Assembly: GCA_032191485.1 (NCBI GenBank)
Contig: JAVDOI010000004.1
Span: 19,208,943 to 19,272,942 of the forward strand
Source of the DNA: Leptoclinus maculatus
Taxonomy: Eukaryota > Chordata > Actinopteri > Perciformes > Stichaeidae
Reading direction: 5' to 3'
DNA: 64,000 nt
Shown: one piece after another, positions 1 to 11,929 of the stretch
Layout of the letters: each line of letters opens with the position of its first letter
Position numbering within the stretch: the first letter of the stretch is position 1
The notes under the pieces: model-generated
What the model saw: only the letters and a program-made list of their open reading frames with translations
What the model was told of the DNA's origin: nothing
Databases searched by the model: none
Program-made: the position numbers and the translations under genes

Positions 1-252
1 AGATAACCAGGACAGAGCTAATTTAGATTTTGTGTGGCCTGGAGAATCTTTTCTTTGAGGCTTTTGTTTCAGAGAGGGATTTGAATGACAGTTCATTCTT
101 TTCTTTTCACACTTGAGCTCATCACTAATCCAAGATTTATTGAAAAAAATTGTTAAATACTTGAAGCGTGCAAATACTTATACTGCCTTTTACAGCTTAT
201 TGCTGTATGACAGTTAAATTGCACTGTTTAAAATAAAAAAATATTCCCCCCC
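1..252. other. Unique flanking DNA, no gene seen
   Basis: This is AT-rich single-copy-looking sequence ending in a run of C just before the foldback element. I see no open frame, RNA gene or repeat in it. Confidence 0.5.
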
Positions 253-258
253 CACTAA
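253..258. repeat. Left 6-bp target-site duplication CACTAA
   Basis: CACTAA directly precedes the outer end of the foldback element. The identical six bases follow its other end at 1328-1333. Exact duplication on both sides of matching inverted ends is the usual mark of DNA-transposon insertion. Confidence 0.75.
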
Positions 259-655
259 TATGGGGTCAGAACCCTGTCAATATTTGCGAGCACAAATTAA
301 ATCCACACACGTGCATGTGCAGAGGTACCGCACCTGCAACTCAAATAGCTGCACACGCAAATTACTTTTGCGAGCGCTTTCACATCACCTTGTGCAGAAT
401 ATCTTTGCTTGTGCGAGCAAAATTGTTGCCTGCGAGAAGAAAACAATGCTTTGAGCGCGAGGAGCATCCCCTGGTGCACGACTTCTATCGCTGCACTTCT
501 TCTTGTAAAGCTTTCCCCTGCACGCTCGCGAGTGGTTTGACAGTAAGTGGGCGGACCCAGTAACCATTCGATCTCTACATTTAATTGGTTGCAATCCTTG
601 TTTTTGGATTGGCCGGATATTACTCCCGACACAGACGCTAGGTGATGGTTTAAAG
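259..655 (+). repeat. Left arm of the foldback element
   Basis: This arm of about 0.40 kb pairs with the reverse complement of the right arm. It is richer in CpG than the surrounding DNA, with GCGAGC-type words repeated near 286, 370 and 412. Homology fades inward around 655, so that limit is approximate. Confidence 0.75.
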
Positions 656-964
656 GTGATTTTAAATCTGCAACTAAACACTACATCTCAGAAGTAAATA
701 TTCTACATTTCTCTGGCAGCTTTTGTTAACTTTTCAGACTGTAGAGGCTGATGAAATACAAAGCATGTTAATAGCGTTTGAAATAGAATTATTAAGTTGT
801 GTTTCTTTTGTAAATAAACTGGAGTTAAGTTGCTTTGACTGATTTAAATTTGTATGTTGCATGTTTTTAACTTCTATACTGTATACTGTTGGTTAGTTTA
901 ATCTACAGCAATGCATCATATTCTATATTAAGATCATCGTATGTTTGTAGTTTCAGTACATACA

Positions 965-1327
965 CTTCATAAAGACCTTTATACTGCCACCTATAAGCAT
1001 CTGTGTCGGGAGTGACATCCTGCCAATCCAAAAACGAGGATTGTAACCAATTAAATTTGGTGATCGAATGGTTACTGGGTCCGCCCACTTATTGTCAAAA
1101 AGAAAAACCGCTCACTCGTGAACAGGTGAAATATTTTGAGAGCGAACAGGTGAAATTGAAGCCTCACCGGCTTCAATTTTGCTCGCGCAGGCAGAGATAT
1201 TCTGTACGAAGTTATGTGAAAGCACTCGCAAATATCTTTGCTTATCTTGGCTGTCTGAGTTGCAGGCGTCGGACCGCTACACACGCACATTTGTGCTTGC
1301 GGATATTGACAGTGATTTGACCCCATA
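965..1327 (-). repeat. Right arm of the foldback element
   Basis: This is the inverted copy of the left arm and reads outward to TGACCCCATA. The inner limit is approximate. Its internal segment around 1090-1165 differs from the left arm and contains a short local duplication of a GAACAGGTGAAAT-like word at about 1120 and 1146. Confidence 0.75.
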
Positions 1328-1333
1328 CACTAA
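1328..1333. repeat. Right 6-bp target-site duplication CACTAA
   Basis: This is an exact copy of the CACTAA at 253-258, directly abutting the right end of the foldback element. Confidence 0.75.
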
Positions 1334-3440
1334 CACCGTGTACTATTTAATGGCTTCACAAACACATTGTCATTTGCAACAAAACACCAATATGTATGCA
1401 ATTCTACTTTGTGACATTTACAGAGCTTCTGCTTAGGAGCTGTCAGTGAAATACCAACAGTGTGAGTGGTAAATAGTAATAGAGTCTTTTCCACAGCTGA
1501 GCAATGACAACAACTTAGCGTGCTTGCATGTTTTAGGACTAGTTTTTCTTTAATTCCAGTCTCTGAATAAGGGATAGTCCGCCCTACACACCTCCATTGT
1601 CCTCACAGAATGCAATTTTGTTGTGAACAATAACTCTTGAACACTACGAACCAGCAAGACTGTGTTCATTATTTAACTACAGACTGAAAGATTTGTTTTT
1701 GTCCCACTTTGACCCCTTAGACAATCTGTTTCTTTACACATCTCTGTCTCTATCCTTCTGTCTCAGAAATGGTCACTTACTGCTAAATTTGTCTTCTTTT
1801 CTTATGGAATAAACTGTTACAAAAGGTCTACAAAGCAAATATACACACAAACCCTTTAGCAAAGACAAATCTCATCAGAAACTAAAACAGGAGAGATACT
1901 CAGTTTGGTGAGGCAAAATACCAGGTCCTAAGACACCTAAAACCCTAACAGCAATAGGGGGTGCCAAGTGACACAGTCGCACACCCCAGGAAACCATCAA
2001 TCATAATATTTATCCTTTAAATAGCCTTTGTTTATTTTGTCTATCTTCTTTCCCTTCTTTTCACCCTCACATGTCTTACAAACAAACGTTGAGCGGTAAG
2101 ACAGGTTCTGATTTGACAAATGGTTTACTGAAATATTCCTTTGAAAAGAGGAACACAGACAGAGGGGAAGACACAAAAGAAAGGAAAGTAACAGTGATGT
2201 ATGGTCAGCTTATCAAGCATTGACTTGTTCTCACCAAAGATCATAGAGAACATGTCAACCCTAACAAACACAAGTGAAAATCCGCCTACAGATCTTCACC
2301 CAATCCAGGCTTAAGTCTTTTTTCCCCTCTCTCCACATTTCCTGGACTTTGTCATGCTTCATGTTGACATGACTGGCTTTTTTTTCCAACAGATGGCCCA
2401 GAGGCCTTTCATAGAGCTTGAACTGAGTTTGCTCTGAGGCAAATAGACCTCCATGCATCATAGCAACGGGGTGAAGGGTCTTGAGAAAGTTGCTTCTTTT
2501 TGCAGATGATATGCACATTTATCTAGATGACCATCATCCAATATTTAAACCAAGTACAAGTCTAACTGTACATTTTCTCCTCATTCTCTGTCTCTGTGCT
2601 TAAGAGTAAGCAGAAAATATCTGGGAAGAAATATGAAGTGTGGGAGTCTACAGGCTTCCAGCAGGTCACTTCTTAGAGGGATGGAATGGAAGAGGAGCAT
2701 AAATGGTGCAATATCTTATCCGTCAGAAAGTCCAGGTCTGGGCTTTCTCCTCTCGATTTCCAGTCACCCTCTCTCCCTCGATCTTCTCCGTCTGCTAAGG
2801 ATGTATAAGTATCTGTGCAGACCTTGGCCTGGTCTGATTTATGGCTATGTGGATATAGAAAGAGAATCAAACAGATAGCCTGCATGTGTTCTTAATTTAT
2901 AACCAACACAAATGAAAAGTGAGCTCATCCTCTCCCTCTTGGTTCTTCTTTGTCCTTGCTTACTTTCTCTTGCTCGCCCTATTGAACCACCTCCGCATGT
3001 CTTACAGTGAACCATCTGGAAAAATGATTTGGAGAAAAAGTGTCAAACAAGGACCACAGTTGGTGTCCGTATGTTCATGTAAAGAAAGTACTAAATACCC
3101 CCTGTCCACTATAAAAACAATATCATAACTCTTTGATAGCATAATATTATAATGATATAATAATAACTATATTTATATATCTTAATATTAATATTTCAAT
3201 AATGTCAAGTATTTATTTTTGTATTTACCTGTTTTTAATATGTAATTATTTGATGATTGTAATGCTTTATTGAAATCATAAAAGATCATGACATATTTTT
3301 TTCCTAATCATTTGAATTGTGTGTTTTATGTAAATAGCCAACATGGATGATAATAAATAAGTCAAATGGTAACATTGACAATTTTCATGGTTTACACTGC
3401 CATCGGGATGGTTCCAGCTAATTTCATAATAAAAAATAAA
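1334..3440. other. Unique DNA, no gene recognised
   Basis: This is AT-rich sequence with only short open frames, none resembling a known family. The stretch 3120-3380 is strongly AT-rich. No RNA gene or transposon end was seen. Confidence 0.5.
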
Positions 3441-3462
3441 GATAGATAGATAGATAGATATA
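3441..3462 (+). repeat. (GATA)n microsatellite, LINE 3' tail
   Basis: About five GATA units form the 3' tail of the minus-strand LINE, where this end was the priming end. Confidence 0.85.
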
Positions 3463-3650
3463 TACTTTATTCATCCCCAGGGTAACAGAGTAACCAAAAA
3501 TATTAAGTATTAAAAAATGCACAATATATCCAATAAAATAATAATAATAATCATATACAATGAAATATAATAGTGTTAAATTAACTAACTAGGTAAAAAA
3601 CAGTAGTGCAAAAATCAACCACCAGCAAACAACAGTGTAGCAGTGTGTAA

Positions 3651-3812
3651 TTATGTGGAGGATGATCTGGCCAGAGGTGATTTGTTATAAAGTGTTATTG
3701 CAGTGGGCAGGAATGTCCTCCTGTATCTTTCCTTGTGACAGCGGAGCTGGATCAGTCTGTTGGAGAAAGTGCTCCTCTGTCCCTGCAGTAGGTGGTGGAG
3801 AGGGTGATCTCT
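3651..3812 (-). pseudogene. LINE ORF2 C-terminal fragment
   Basis: The minus-strand frame reads through residues including GQRSTFSNRLIQLR and then RYRRTFLPTAITLYN before a TAA stop. These two blocks are characteristic of the extreme C-terminus of fish non-LTR retrotransposon ORF2 proteins. About 54 codons remain open, with no start codon and no catalytic region. It is a fossil rather than a gene. Confidence 0.7.
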
Positions 3813-4726
3813 AATTAAAAAAGTTAGTTTGGAGCATGGCTATCAATAATAGTTCTAAGAAAAAAAAAAATAGGATTTGGCCAATTTCTGAATTGGCAGG
3901 TCAGACTTTTAAGAGATGGGGTATCTGAATCCATGCAATTGGTGCCTCTCTAATGCAATTTGACTTATTTTTGCAACCAGCGGAGTTCCCTCCCGATGGC
4001 CATTAGAGAGAATGCAAGTTTAATAAAGCACTTCCATATTGGCTTCACTTTTCAGAACCAAAGTTTGATGCTTGGGAAAAACTGAATAAGTTTAATAGTG
4101 ATAATTGTTACAATATAATTAGATAATGAATATTTGTGATAAGCTGCTTCCGTACAAAGCTCAGTGTACGTCTTATAAAGCCCAGTCAACCATAATGATT
4201 CCTATTATTATGTGGGCTTTGAATATCTCTCTGTCCAAGACATTGGGATAGAATATGTAATAACATGGTGTCTAAGGATGACTGTTAATGCAGAAGTGCA
4301 GGTATGAAGTAGTAAAACAGAGGTTTGACTGAAGGAATTACACTTTTCCACAGGGAGGCCTTTTTCCTTTAGAGAGATCCCCACCACATGATAAGAGAAA
4401 CAAAATTACAGTATGAAATTAATTAAGATCCAGCAAAACGATTACTGGATTAGTCTAGCATTAATTGAAAACTCTGACGAAGACTGTATATCACAAAGAT
4501 TAGGAGCATCTGAGCCCCTTGTCTTCAAGGAAATAATATCAGGAGGGAATTTGTATTTCAAATGTTACTGTGATAGTGGTTGCAGGGGGTGAACATAGTG
4601 AATCAATAATGAAATCTTCTAAAGTTGGTATATATCAGACTTTTTACAAAGTTTTCAGACTATAAATCCTGAAGACGCTTGAAGAGGAAGTATGTATATT
4701 ACTCTGCATGTTTACTCCCTATCATC

Positions 4727-4741
4727 CACACACACACACAC
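4727..4741 (+). repeat. Short (CA)n microsatellite
   Basis: About seven CA units lie in otherwise unique DNA. Confidence 0.85.
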
Positions 4742-5115
4742 ATACATTCAGACATTCTTGTCTTGTACCCCTATAAATAGAAATCAACAGTTTCTAACTT
4801 CCACCTTTTTAGATCTATTTGGGGGTCTTTGCCAGCTGAACAGGCCAACATTTGAAATGCAACACCTTCAGATGAGGAGAAAAGAGGAGCGATAGCATAG
4901 CCGTGGGGTTAGCCGGCTGCTGCTCTCTTTTAACCGAGCATGTGGCCCTCGTTCCTCCCCCAGCATCCGCCATGTGGGATCAGTAGCTACCTTGTGTGTT
5001 ACTGAAGGCAAAGGCTTCTATTAACAAGAGAGATGCCCTCTCTGAGCCTAGCAGGCACACTGGGTCTGTCTGTCTCTTCAGCCTTCAGGCTCTAGATGTC
5101 CAATAAAGGTAATCT

Positions 5116-5127
5116 CCCCCCCCCCCC
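5116..5127 (+). repeat. Poly-C run
   Basis: This is an uninterrupted run of 12 C residues. Confidence 0.9.
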
Positions 5128-8100
5128 TCAAACAGCACACATGGTTGAGTGGATGGTTTAGTGTCTTTTGGCAGATGTGGATGGTGGGCTGACAGGAAGG
5201 TATGGACTTGACCAGGATTAGGTCATTGTTTACCTGCAGAGGTTGTAATGAAGTAGTGTTGTGCTCCAGGGAAGAACTCTGTAGAAGAAAGACTATGAGG
5301 AAGACGTGTCTGTACATGAGAGTACAAACCATCTCTCTCACTCTTATCAATCTCATATTCCATCTCTTTCCTTGAGTATATATGAGGCTTTATGTATACA
5401 TATGTGTTTGGTAGAGAGAGATTATGCTCACACGGCATGTTTCTGTGGTTGCAAGCGGAAGGATCCAAGTAGAAGTCAGATAGCCACCGCCATCACTCAC
5501 ACCAACAGTGCGTCTTTGACTTTGCTGAGCCCTTACTCTGAGATAAGGCTTTGGATCCCTTTGGCTCTGCAGTTTGATCAATCTGCAGATTTACAGCCAC
5601 CACTGCAGCACACTGATGAAGCATAAGAGCAGTAAATTCTGCTCCCTTCATAGAAAATGCTCCTCTCTATCTCTCTCATGTATTGATGTAACACCCTTGA
5701 AATATTTCCTTTCGACGGAATAACTAGCAAGTCCCTGATCTTAATCAGCTAAGACTTGTTCCTGTCCGTGTTTCTGTTCATATTACTGTTTTTTTCCCCA
5801 CATTTGCTGTACATCAAATACTTCCCAGAAATTGCAAAATTTCTCATTTACATCCCTTAATGTTAGCGCCGATCTGTCAGGGGCTCAGCAAGACTCCATC
5901 TAGCCCTCTGAGAAGCTTCCCTGTGTAACTGAGTTTTCGCTCCCACGAATATTTGATACTCATCATGGCTTAAATGGCAGGGTTGTTCTACTCATAGTCA
6001 GATTCATATCCCTATCAGCCTACTCTCAAGTTCCTTTAATGACTTTTAATGCTTTGGGTTTGGACTCCTCTTCTGCTTTCACCATTCATTTTGTCTATTA
6101 TGTGTTCTGTCTTTATTCTTCTTCATGCCAACATTAGAAGAAAAGAGCACCTTGGCACTCGATGAATATTGATTTGACTAGTTTAAGACAGTATTCAGAA
6201 ATAATTTTGTAGTCAGGATGATGCTCATTGAGATAGTTTCCCTGCTGAGTCATCATAATACTGTGGCAAAATCGGATGCCTGCCGGGCTTCAATCCGGTG
6301 CTGGTGACAAACATAAAGCTCTTCTCAGAGTCTTTTATGATTTTGCAGGGGCAGTGCACACCTGACTGGGGCTGGAAATGTCTCTCCCCTTGGGCTGTTA
6401 CTTGAGACATGATAAAGTCTCCAGAGTATTAAAGGTATGGAGGTGATGAGGCAAGCACAAAGCCTGGATCCCTTTACTCCTGCACTCTGAATGTGGAGGC
6501 TGGGTAAAAGCATAAAGAGGGCTTAATGGCAACCTGCCTAACCTTCTGACCCTACTTTGTTGGACGGGAGGAACCAGGGGTACCTTACTAAGGCTCCATT
6601 CAGGAATAATAAAAGCACATAGCTTGGATATCCGGCATGTGGTTCAAATTCCTCCCATCTTTACAAGGACTTGGTGAAGGCTCTTGTCATACGTACACAT
6701 AAAAGCACAATATTGTCTACTTGTAATGCAATATTTGTCCTAATAAACAGATTTCGCCATCATGGTTGCTGCATGCATATCCTCTTTACGACTTTCCTCA
6801 TGGTGTGTATTTTGAGGAATGCTTAATGTCCAGAAATATCATACTATTAATATCCCAAGCAGAGCTCTCATTCTTCATCTTTTTCTAGTGTGGCTGGCTA
6901 TTTCCCTATGTGTCTTGCAGCTGACGCCAGCACTTATGAATTTGATGTACACAGTTTCTAATCTAAGGCAGTTGGGGCAGGTGGGCGATGAGATCATTAC
7001 TCCCGGTAAGGCCGAAATCTGAGGCTCTGAGCATAATAGAAACATCTCCTTCCCACATGCCCTACAGCCTTAGAACTTTCCCTCACCAGCCAGATTCCAA
7101 CTGATGGTGGATCAAACAAACCTTTGCTTCCCTTGAATAAGCATCTTTCAATTTCCTCCCGTCATGAGCATCCTTCCTCTGTATGCTCAAAATGTCAGGG
7201 AAATAAAAGCTCTCTTTACTTAGTTGTGTTTATGTCCTGCTTGTTAATTCTTGGGTTTATTAACTGCCAATGGCTGTCTGGGCTCACCAGTGCAGATACG
7301 ATGTCACAGGTATTCCTTCCAGAGGGTAGAGCAGTAAAAGGACAGTCTCTCTGCCATCTGTACAGTTTGCTCTGCACCTATTGCCCTATAGGGGGAGCCA
7401 TGACCTCACGTTCCTGCTGCCCTACTCCTTCCACTGTTCGAGCTCTTCTGCTGTTCTGTTTCATATCGCTTCCAGTGTTGTACTTCAGGCTCATCCTTGG
7501 TGCCAGCCCCGTTAATACATCAGAAACAGAATATACTTTGATCAAGTGCAATGCGTCTTGCACCGTGACATGGTAGGATGGACGAACAGCAACATAGCAG
7601 GTAATGATAAGTGATTTATGTGCTTTTGCCTGCACAATGGGCTTTAGTGTCGAGTTATAGGTATCACTGTCAGTCAGACTGACTGCTATTCTACAGAAAC
7701 TAAAATATGTGTCATTACACTGTAGTTGGACAGGCCAGGCAGAAGCAATATCTCAAGAGTTTGTTTGTCCATAATCCTGCATGGCCATTGTGGTAATTTT
7801 TGTATGAATTAGGTTCAATTCAGGTTCAATTCATGTTACAATTCTGTAAAAGAAGCAAATAAATGAATAAAAGAATGAATACAGGTATGTTTTTCGTTGC
7901 TTTCCAGATGCTAATCCATGAGGTTTGTTTCATGAGAGAGAAGTTAATGAATGTAGTTTACATCTTTTATAGTACGCTTCTAATATATTCTAACCTCATG
8001 AAATTAAAATGAATTAATATAAATACATTTTTAATTAGAAGAAGCAATAGAACACTTGGTGGACAATAGATCGTTTATTTGCATTGCCGCCTGTAGAGTT

Positions 8101-9170
8101 GCTCAGTACTTGAGCACTGAAGACAGACAATGTCTAAGTGTGCATGGTGTACAAGTGCATAAGGCTGAATGCCATTGAACATACACAATTCCTCTGACCC
8201 TGTTTGAGCTGCAGGGCAAATACATCAAGCCATGTGAATAAACAAAAATAAAGAAGGGGTTATTCAATGGATCTCTGTTTTACAGAGATAAATGTGGCTT
8301 GAACACAGACATGTCAAATGTGGCCTCACCCAGAGATTATATGCCCGTCGAGGGATGTGCTTCATGGCCTGGGTGACATAATGCTATTGGCAGGATATTG
8401 GTTGTTTGCAGACCTTCGTGCAAGAGAAACAGTTTGGCCTGAGGCAAAATGTACATCTGCATGTCTTTGATGCTATGCTTTGGTTGATTCACATGTTGGG
8501 TCTGGGGTCAGCTGTACAAAGCAGTCCCTAAACATCAAAACACATTATCCTCGGCTGGACAATTATCTCTCAGCTGGGCCGACAGTGCTGCAGTCTACAT
8601 GATACAGAGGCATATTCAGAATTTACCGGGGAGTAATATTTTTACAGTATATAAACATGATGGAGTGACATAGTAACCATGGACAAGGTGCCTGTGCAAA
8701 TGTGAAGAGACTACTGTGAGACTACTTCGTGCTGCAGTTCATGTTCATGCCAATTTGTCTCAACGGAGTCCTGGGCAACTCTTTAAATAATATGATCAAT
8801 ACTTTGTTATTAGACATTTTCCTATAATGTTTAGTCATGTTTTTACATCCAATATGGATATTTAAAAAATGTCCGATGTCTGCAAAATCTGCACATGGCA
8901 GGTATGGAAAAACAATCGTCGGCAAATAAACAGGTGAAGGTATGGTAAGGTTTAGGCAACTAAAAGGTTAGGCAAAGGTCATGTTCAAAGTTACTAGAAA
9001 GGTGCCCAAAAAAGATTGACATGATAGGAGACATGTTATATGCCCATGCATCCACATCCATATATACACTTTGCGACATGGAGATTACGAATGCCTGCAC
9101 TGGGGCTGAATGCTGGCACATAATCTACATAAACTGTGAGGTACTTAATCATTTAACATGGATGTAATTC

Positions 9171-9189
9171 ATATATATATATATATATA
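9171..9189. repeat. (AT)n microsatellite
   Basis: About nine AT dinucleotides occur in unique DNA. The array is self-complementary. Confidence 0.85.
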
Positions 9190-10013
9190 AAGAGACGCTA
9201 CAATTTTCATTTGAAAGTAAATTAAACATTCTACTTATTGATTAGTTTCCAAACACAGAAGTAGAAACCCAAAATGTGTATGTAAAGACATGATATTCAG
9301 TTGGATCTAATTCAATGTGATCGCATAATGAAGTATATCTGTATTATTCTTGCAGTATAAAGCTCTTTGTGCACATCTGCTTGTGCACCCACACACATGC
9401 TACACAACCCGTGTCGGAGACTGAAATGGGGGTTGGGGTCTTTGCACAGAAAATTGACAATATGCCCACTAGCTTATACTGGTCTGCATCACTGTGGGCA
9501 ACAAAGGAAGTGAAGACTCTGTGACCCATCTGCTCACATCTATTCCAGTGTAACATGGGTATATTACTTAACCCCATTTTGACCAAATACTAACCCTCAT
9601 TATTGTCTGAATATGCACCAACACAAACAGCACACACTATAAAACGCATTTAACCATACTCACATGCAGGTGCAAACACATATGCACGCTCATTTGAACT
9701 TATTAGCATATCACATTTGCATGCATCCATTTGACCAGGCAAATATTGATGATTTGTGGTAACGTATTGTGTAAAAATAATAATTTGATGATTGCCATCG
9801 TCTCATTGCAACAGCTGTGTGAGTGTCTCTCTCTCCGCTACTAGAGCGAGTGGGTCCTAGCTCATTACTCTGGCAGAGAGAGGCTGCTTTATCTACTATC
9901 TGGCCCATTTTAAAAGCTAGCCTATTTTTAAATTGGTTCCTACACACTGCCTTGTTAGCAGCAAAGAGCGTAATCTCTCACTAGGCTTCCCTACACTCTC
10001 TTTCTAACTATCC

Positions 10014-10015
<2 letters not shown>

Positions 10016-10046
<31 letters not shown>
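10016..10046 (+). repeat. (TC)n microsatellite
   Basis: About fifteen TC units form a pure polypyrimidine array. Confidence 0.9.
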
Positions 10047-10050
<4 letters not shown>

Positions 10051-10344
10051 GTAGTGTCTGGCTTTCTCTTTCCTTGTTGTTGCCTCAGATAATTAATGAA
10101 AGGGAGACAATGTGTTGCATCCTTTCTCCATGTAAATAATGAGTTCATTCAGTGCACAAAAATGTGGTCACATCTATGAAATCATGTTGTTATTATGGTG
10201 CATTCTTTATTCTAAATAAAAAAGTGTGTTAATGTTAGTGTAATGAAGTTTATAGTCAGGCTAAAGACTAATGGTTCCCCGCTACTTCTTCAAAAATTCA
10301 GTACACCTGCAGACTGGTGTTGATGTGTTGAGCAGTTAAATAGG

Positions 10345-10349
10345 TAATT
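10345..10349. repeat. Possible target duplication TAATT, left
   Basis: TAATT sits immediately outside the GCCCGAGC terminus and recurs at 13104-13108. It is short and AT-rich, so chance is possible. Confidence 0.4.
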
Positions 10350-11285
10350 AGGGCCCGAGCAACCGACAACGTCGGGCCGCGAAGGCCCTATTGAAATTCG
10401 AATACACATAGTACATGGGGCGCATATTTGGGGGACTTGCCATACTCAAAAACACACTTGTCAGGCCTGGTGAATATAGCCATCTGATATAGGTTGCATA
10501 TTTGTGTGTAAAAAAATGGCTCTCTAGTGCCCCCTATAAGTTGGACCGGCAACGCCCCTCGGCCAGTATGTCCGATTTACTTGAAATTCGACACACGTGT
10601 CCAACTCCGCTCGCTCTACAAAAAAGCCTCTCAGACCCCTAAACTCCGCCTTCTTAGATTTTCCGCCATTTTGCATTTTGTGAAAAACACATTTTCGCAA
10701 ACCCCTCCTACACGCTTGGTCCGATTGCTACCAAATTTGCTCTGGATCATTATTTGATCTATATTTATTAAAAGCGTTTTGATATCTCTTTGCGTTTACA
10801 AGATATGGACCAATTAACTTCTTAGGGGCGTGGCTTATATATTAATACACATAACTTCTCAACCATTTGTCCTAAAATCACCACATTCGCAGCATATGTG
10901 CACATTGCATCCTGTAACGTACCCTGAAATGTACATTTCATTCAACCACTAGGGGGCGCTACAGTAAACCTGCCATGTTGTGCTTTTTTGTCACTTTTCG
11001 CAGTTTTCAGCCTTTGTACTTTAACGAACTCCTCTTACAGAATTAATGGGATCAACTTCAAATTTGGCAGGATGCTCTTCAGACTTTTGTGATGAAAATG
11101 TATCAAATTCGTGAGTTTTCATGGAAGAACCTTGACGTGGCGTGGCGGCCATTTATCATCATTCGGCATGAACAAAAAAGTTGTTATAACTCCAAGGTAC
11201 ATTATTCAATCTGCACAAAATTACATGTGCATGATGCTACTTCAAGTATGAGCATATATCAATGCCAACATTTTCAATAAATCAT

Positions 11286-11301
11286 AGCGCCACCTACTGG
11301 C
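11286..11301 (+). repeat. Internal repeat word CGCCACCTACTGGC, copy 1
   Basis: AGCGCCACCTACTGGC followed by AAAAGGAAATG recurs as AGCGCCACCTGCTGGC plus GAAAGGAAAT at 12779. A related inverted word, CTAGGGGGCGCTAC, is at about 10948. The element body therefore appears built from diverged internal repeats. Confidence 0.6.
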
Positions 11302-11614
11302 AAAAGGAAATGTCACATTTTATACTTTTATTTACTCCTCCTAGCCAGTTGACCAAATCAGTCTAAAATGTCCTAAGAAAAGCCTTAACACATTGAAGAT
11401 GCTTCATCATAAATATTGTGAGTTTTTGTTGAACGCTGTTGCCGAGGCAACGCATCATCCGCTATGAAAAAGAAGCTGATGGTTCAGTGGCTTGGGACGC
11501 TCAAAAACTCATGAAACTTTGTACATGTGTCAAATTTCCATCGCTACGTTTCAGGTATGAAACTTGGTATACACATACCCTTAAAGACTTTAAAAAAAGT
11601 CTCTGGGGAGCATG

Positions 11615-11622
11615 CTCTAAAC
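11615..11622. repeat. 8-bp target duplication CTCTAAAC, left
   Basis: CTCTAAAC immediately precedes the hAT terminus CAGCGGTCC and is repeated exactly at 12564-12571. Confidence 0.9.
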
Positions 11623-11626
11623 CAGC

Positions 11627-11668
11627 GGTCCCCAACCACCGGTCCCCAACCACCGGTCCCCAACCACC
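11627..11668 (+). repeat. 14-bp x3 tandem repeat in hAT end
   Basis: GGTCCCCAACCACC is repeated three times exactly. The related copy at 24654 has only one unit, so the expansion happened in this copy or its sub-lineage. Confidence 0.92.
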
Positions 11669-11680
11669 GGGCCGCGGACC

Positions 11681-11739
11681 GGTACCGGGCCGTGGGTCAT
11701 TTGGTACCGGGCCGTGGGTCATTTGGTACCGGGCCGCAC
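11681..11739 (+). repeat. 22-bp x2.6 tandem repeat in hAT end
   Basis: A 22-bp unit starting GGTACCGGGCCGTGGG is present at 11681-11702 and 11703-11724, with a third partial unit from 11725. The 24654 copy has one full and one partial unit. Confidence 0.92.
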
Positions 11740-11929
11740 AGAAAGAATAAATATTATATTATTTCCGTTTTAATGATTATAAGAGTCTGAAATAAGTTTT
11801 ATTTTGAAAAAATACCGTATTCTCTCCCAATTTCATCCGCCTGTGCCTCTTGACACATGTCAAGACGCTTGTCTTGGTCACGTGATACGTTACCTCAAAA
11901 ATTAAGCCCGCAAAATTTGTAAAAAACTT

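Larger units (their letters stand above)
259..1327. mobile_element. Foldback (long-TIR) non-autonomous DNA transposon
   Basis: The element begins TATGGGGTCA and ends TGACCCCATA, and it is flanked by CACTAA on both sides. Its two halves are inverted copies: about 259-655 matches the reverse complement of about 965-1327. Shared blocks include GTGGGCGGACCCAGTAACC near 547 and its complement near 1076. The arms are diverged by substitutions and by a block of differing sequence near 445-530 (left) and 1090-1165 (right). The central 0.3 kb (about 656-964) is AT-rich and has no transposase, so the element must have been moved in trans. A 6-bp duplication argues against hAT (8 bp), Tc1/mariner (TA) and Harbinger (3 bp). 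From memory, IS3EU-like elements have 6-bp duplications and TAY-type ends, so that class is a tentative suggestion. Short open frames inside the arms are byproducts and occur in mirrored form. Confidence 0.85.
3441..3812 (-). mobile_element. 5'-truncated LINE (non-LTR retrotransposon) 3' end
   Basis: Read on the minus strand, this holds the end of a reverse-transcriptase ORF (stop at 3651-3653), an AT-rich 3' UTR, a GGGGATGAATAAAGTATA-type motif and a (TATC)n tail at the 3441 end. This order is how many fish LINEs finish. Homology stops near 3812, as expected for 5' truncation during target-primed reverse transcription. I believe this is an L2/CR1/Rex-like clade, but the fragment is too short to name the family. 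It is dead: no endonuclease or reverse-transcriptase core is present. Confidence 0.75.
3813..10344. other. Unique DNA with simple repeats, no gene recognised
   Basis: This long stretch has no open frame I can assign. The longest, at 7124-7576 plus (150 codons), has no recognisable domain, low-complexity hydrophobic runs and no splice-site support. I see a short (CA)n, a 12-base C run, an (AT)n and a (TC)n array. The rest looks single-copy. Confidence 0.5.

Noticed and set aside
7124..7576. 150-codon open frame on the plus strand
   Set aside because: It has no recognisable domain, no repeated support from splice sites, and a composition like translated AT/TC-rich non-coding DNA. One frame of this length is plausible by chance in 64 kb.
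7683..7700. Near-palindrome CAGTCAGACTGACTG
   Set aside because: Seven-base arms are expected by chance in a window of this size and no function is suggested by the context.
8935..9000. Possible dispersed repeat of GGTTTAGGCAAC type
   Set aside because: Words such as TTTAGGCAACTAAAAGG resemble a fish repeat I remember, but the match is short and too diverged to call.
11627..11739. CRISPR-like repeat array
   Set aside because: The units are directly abutting without spacers and lie inside a hAT terminus of a eukaryotic genome.
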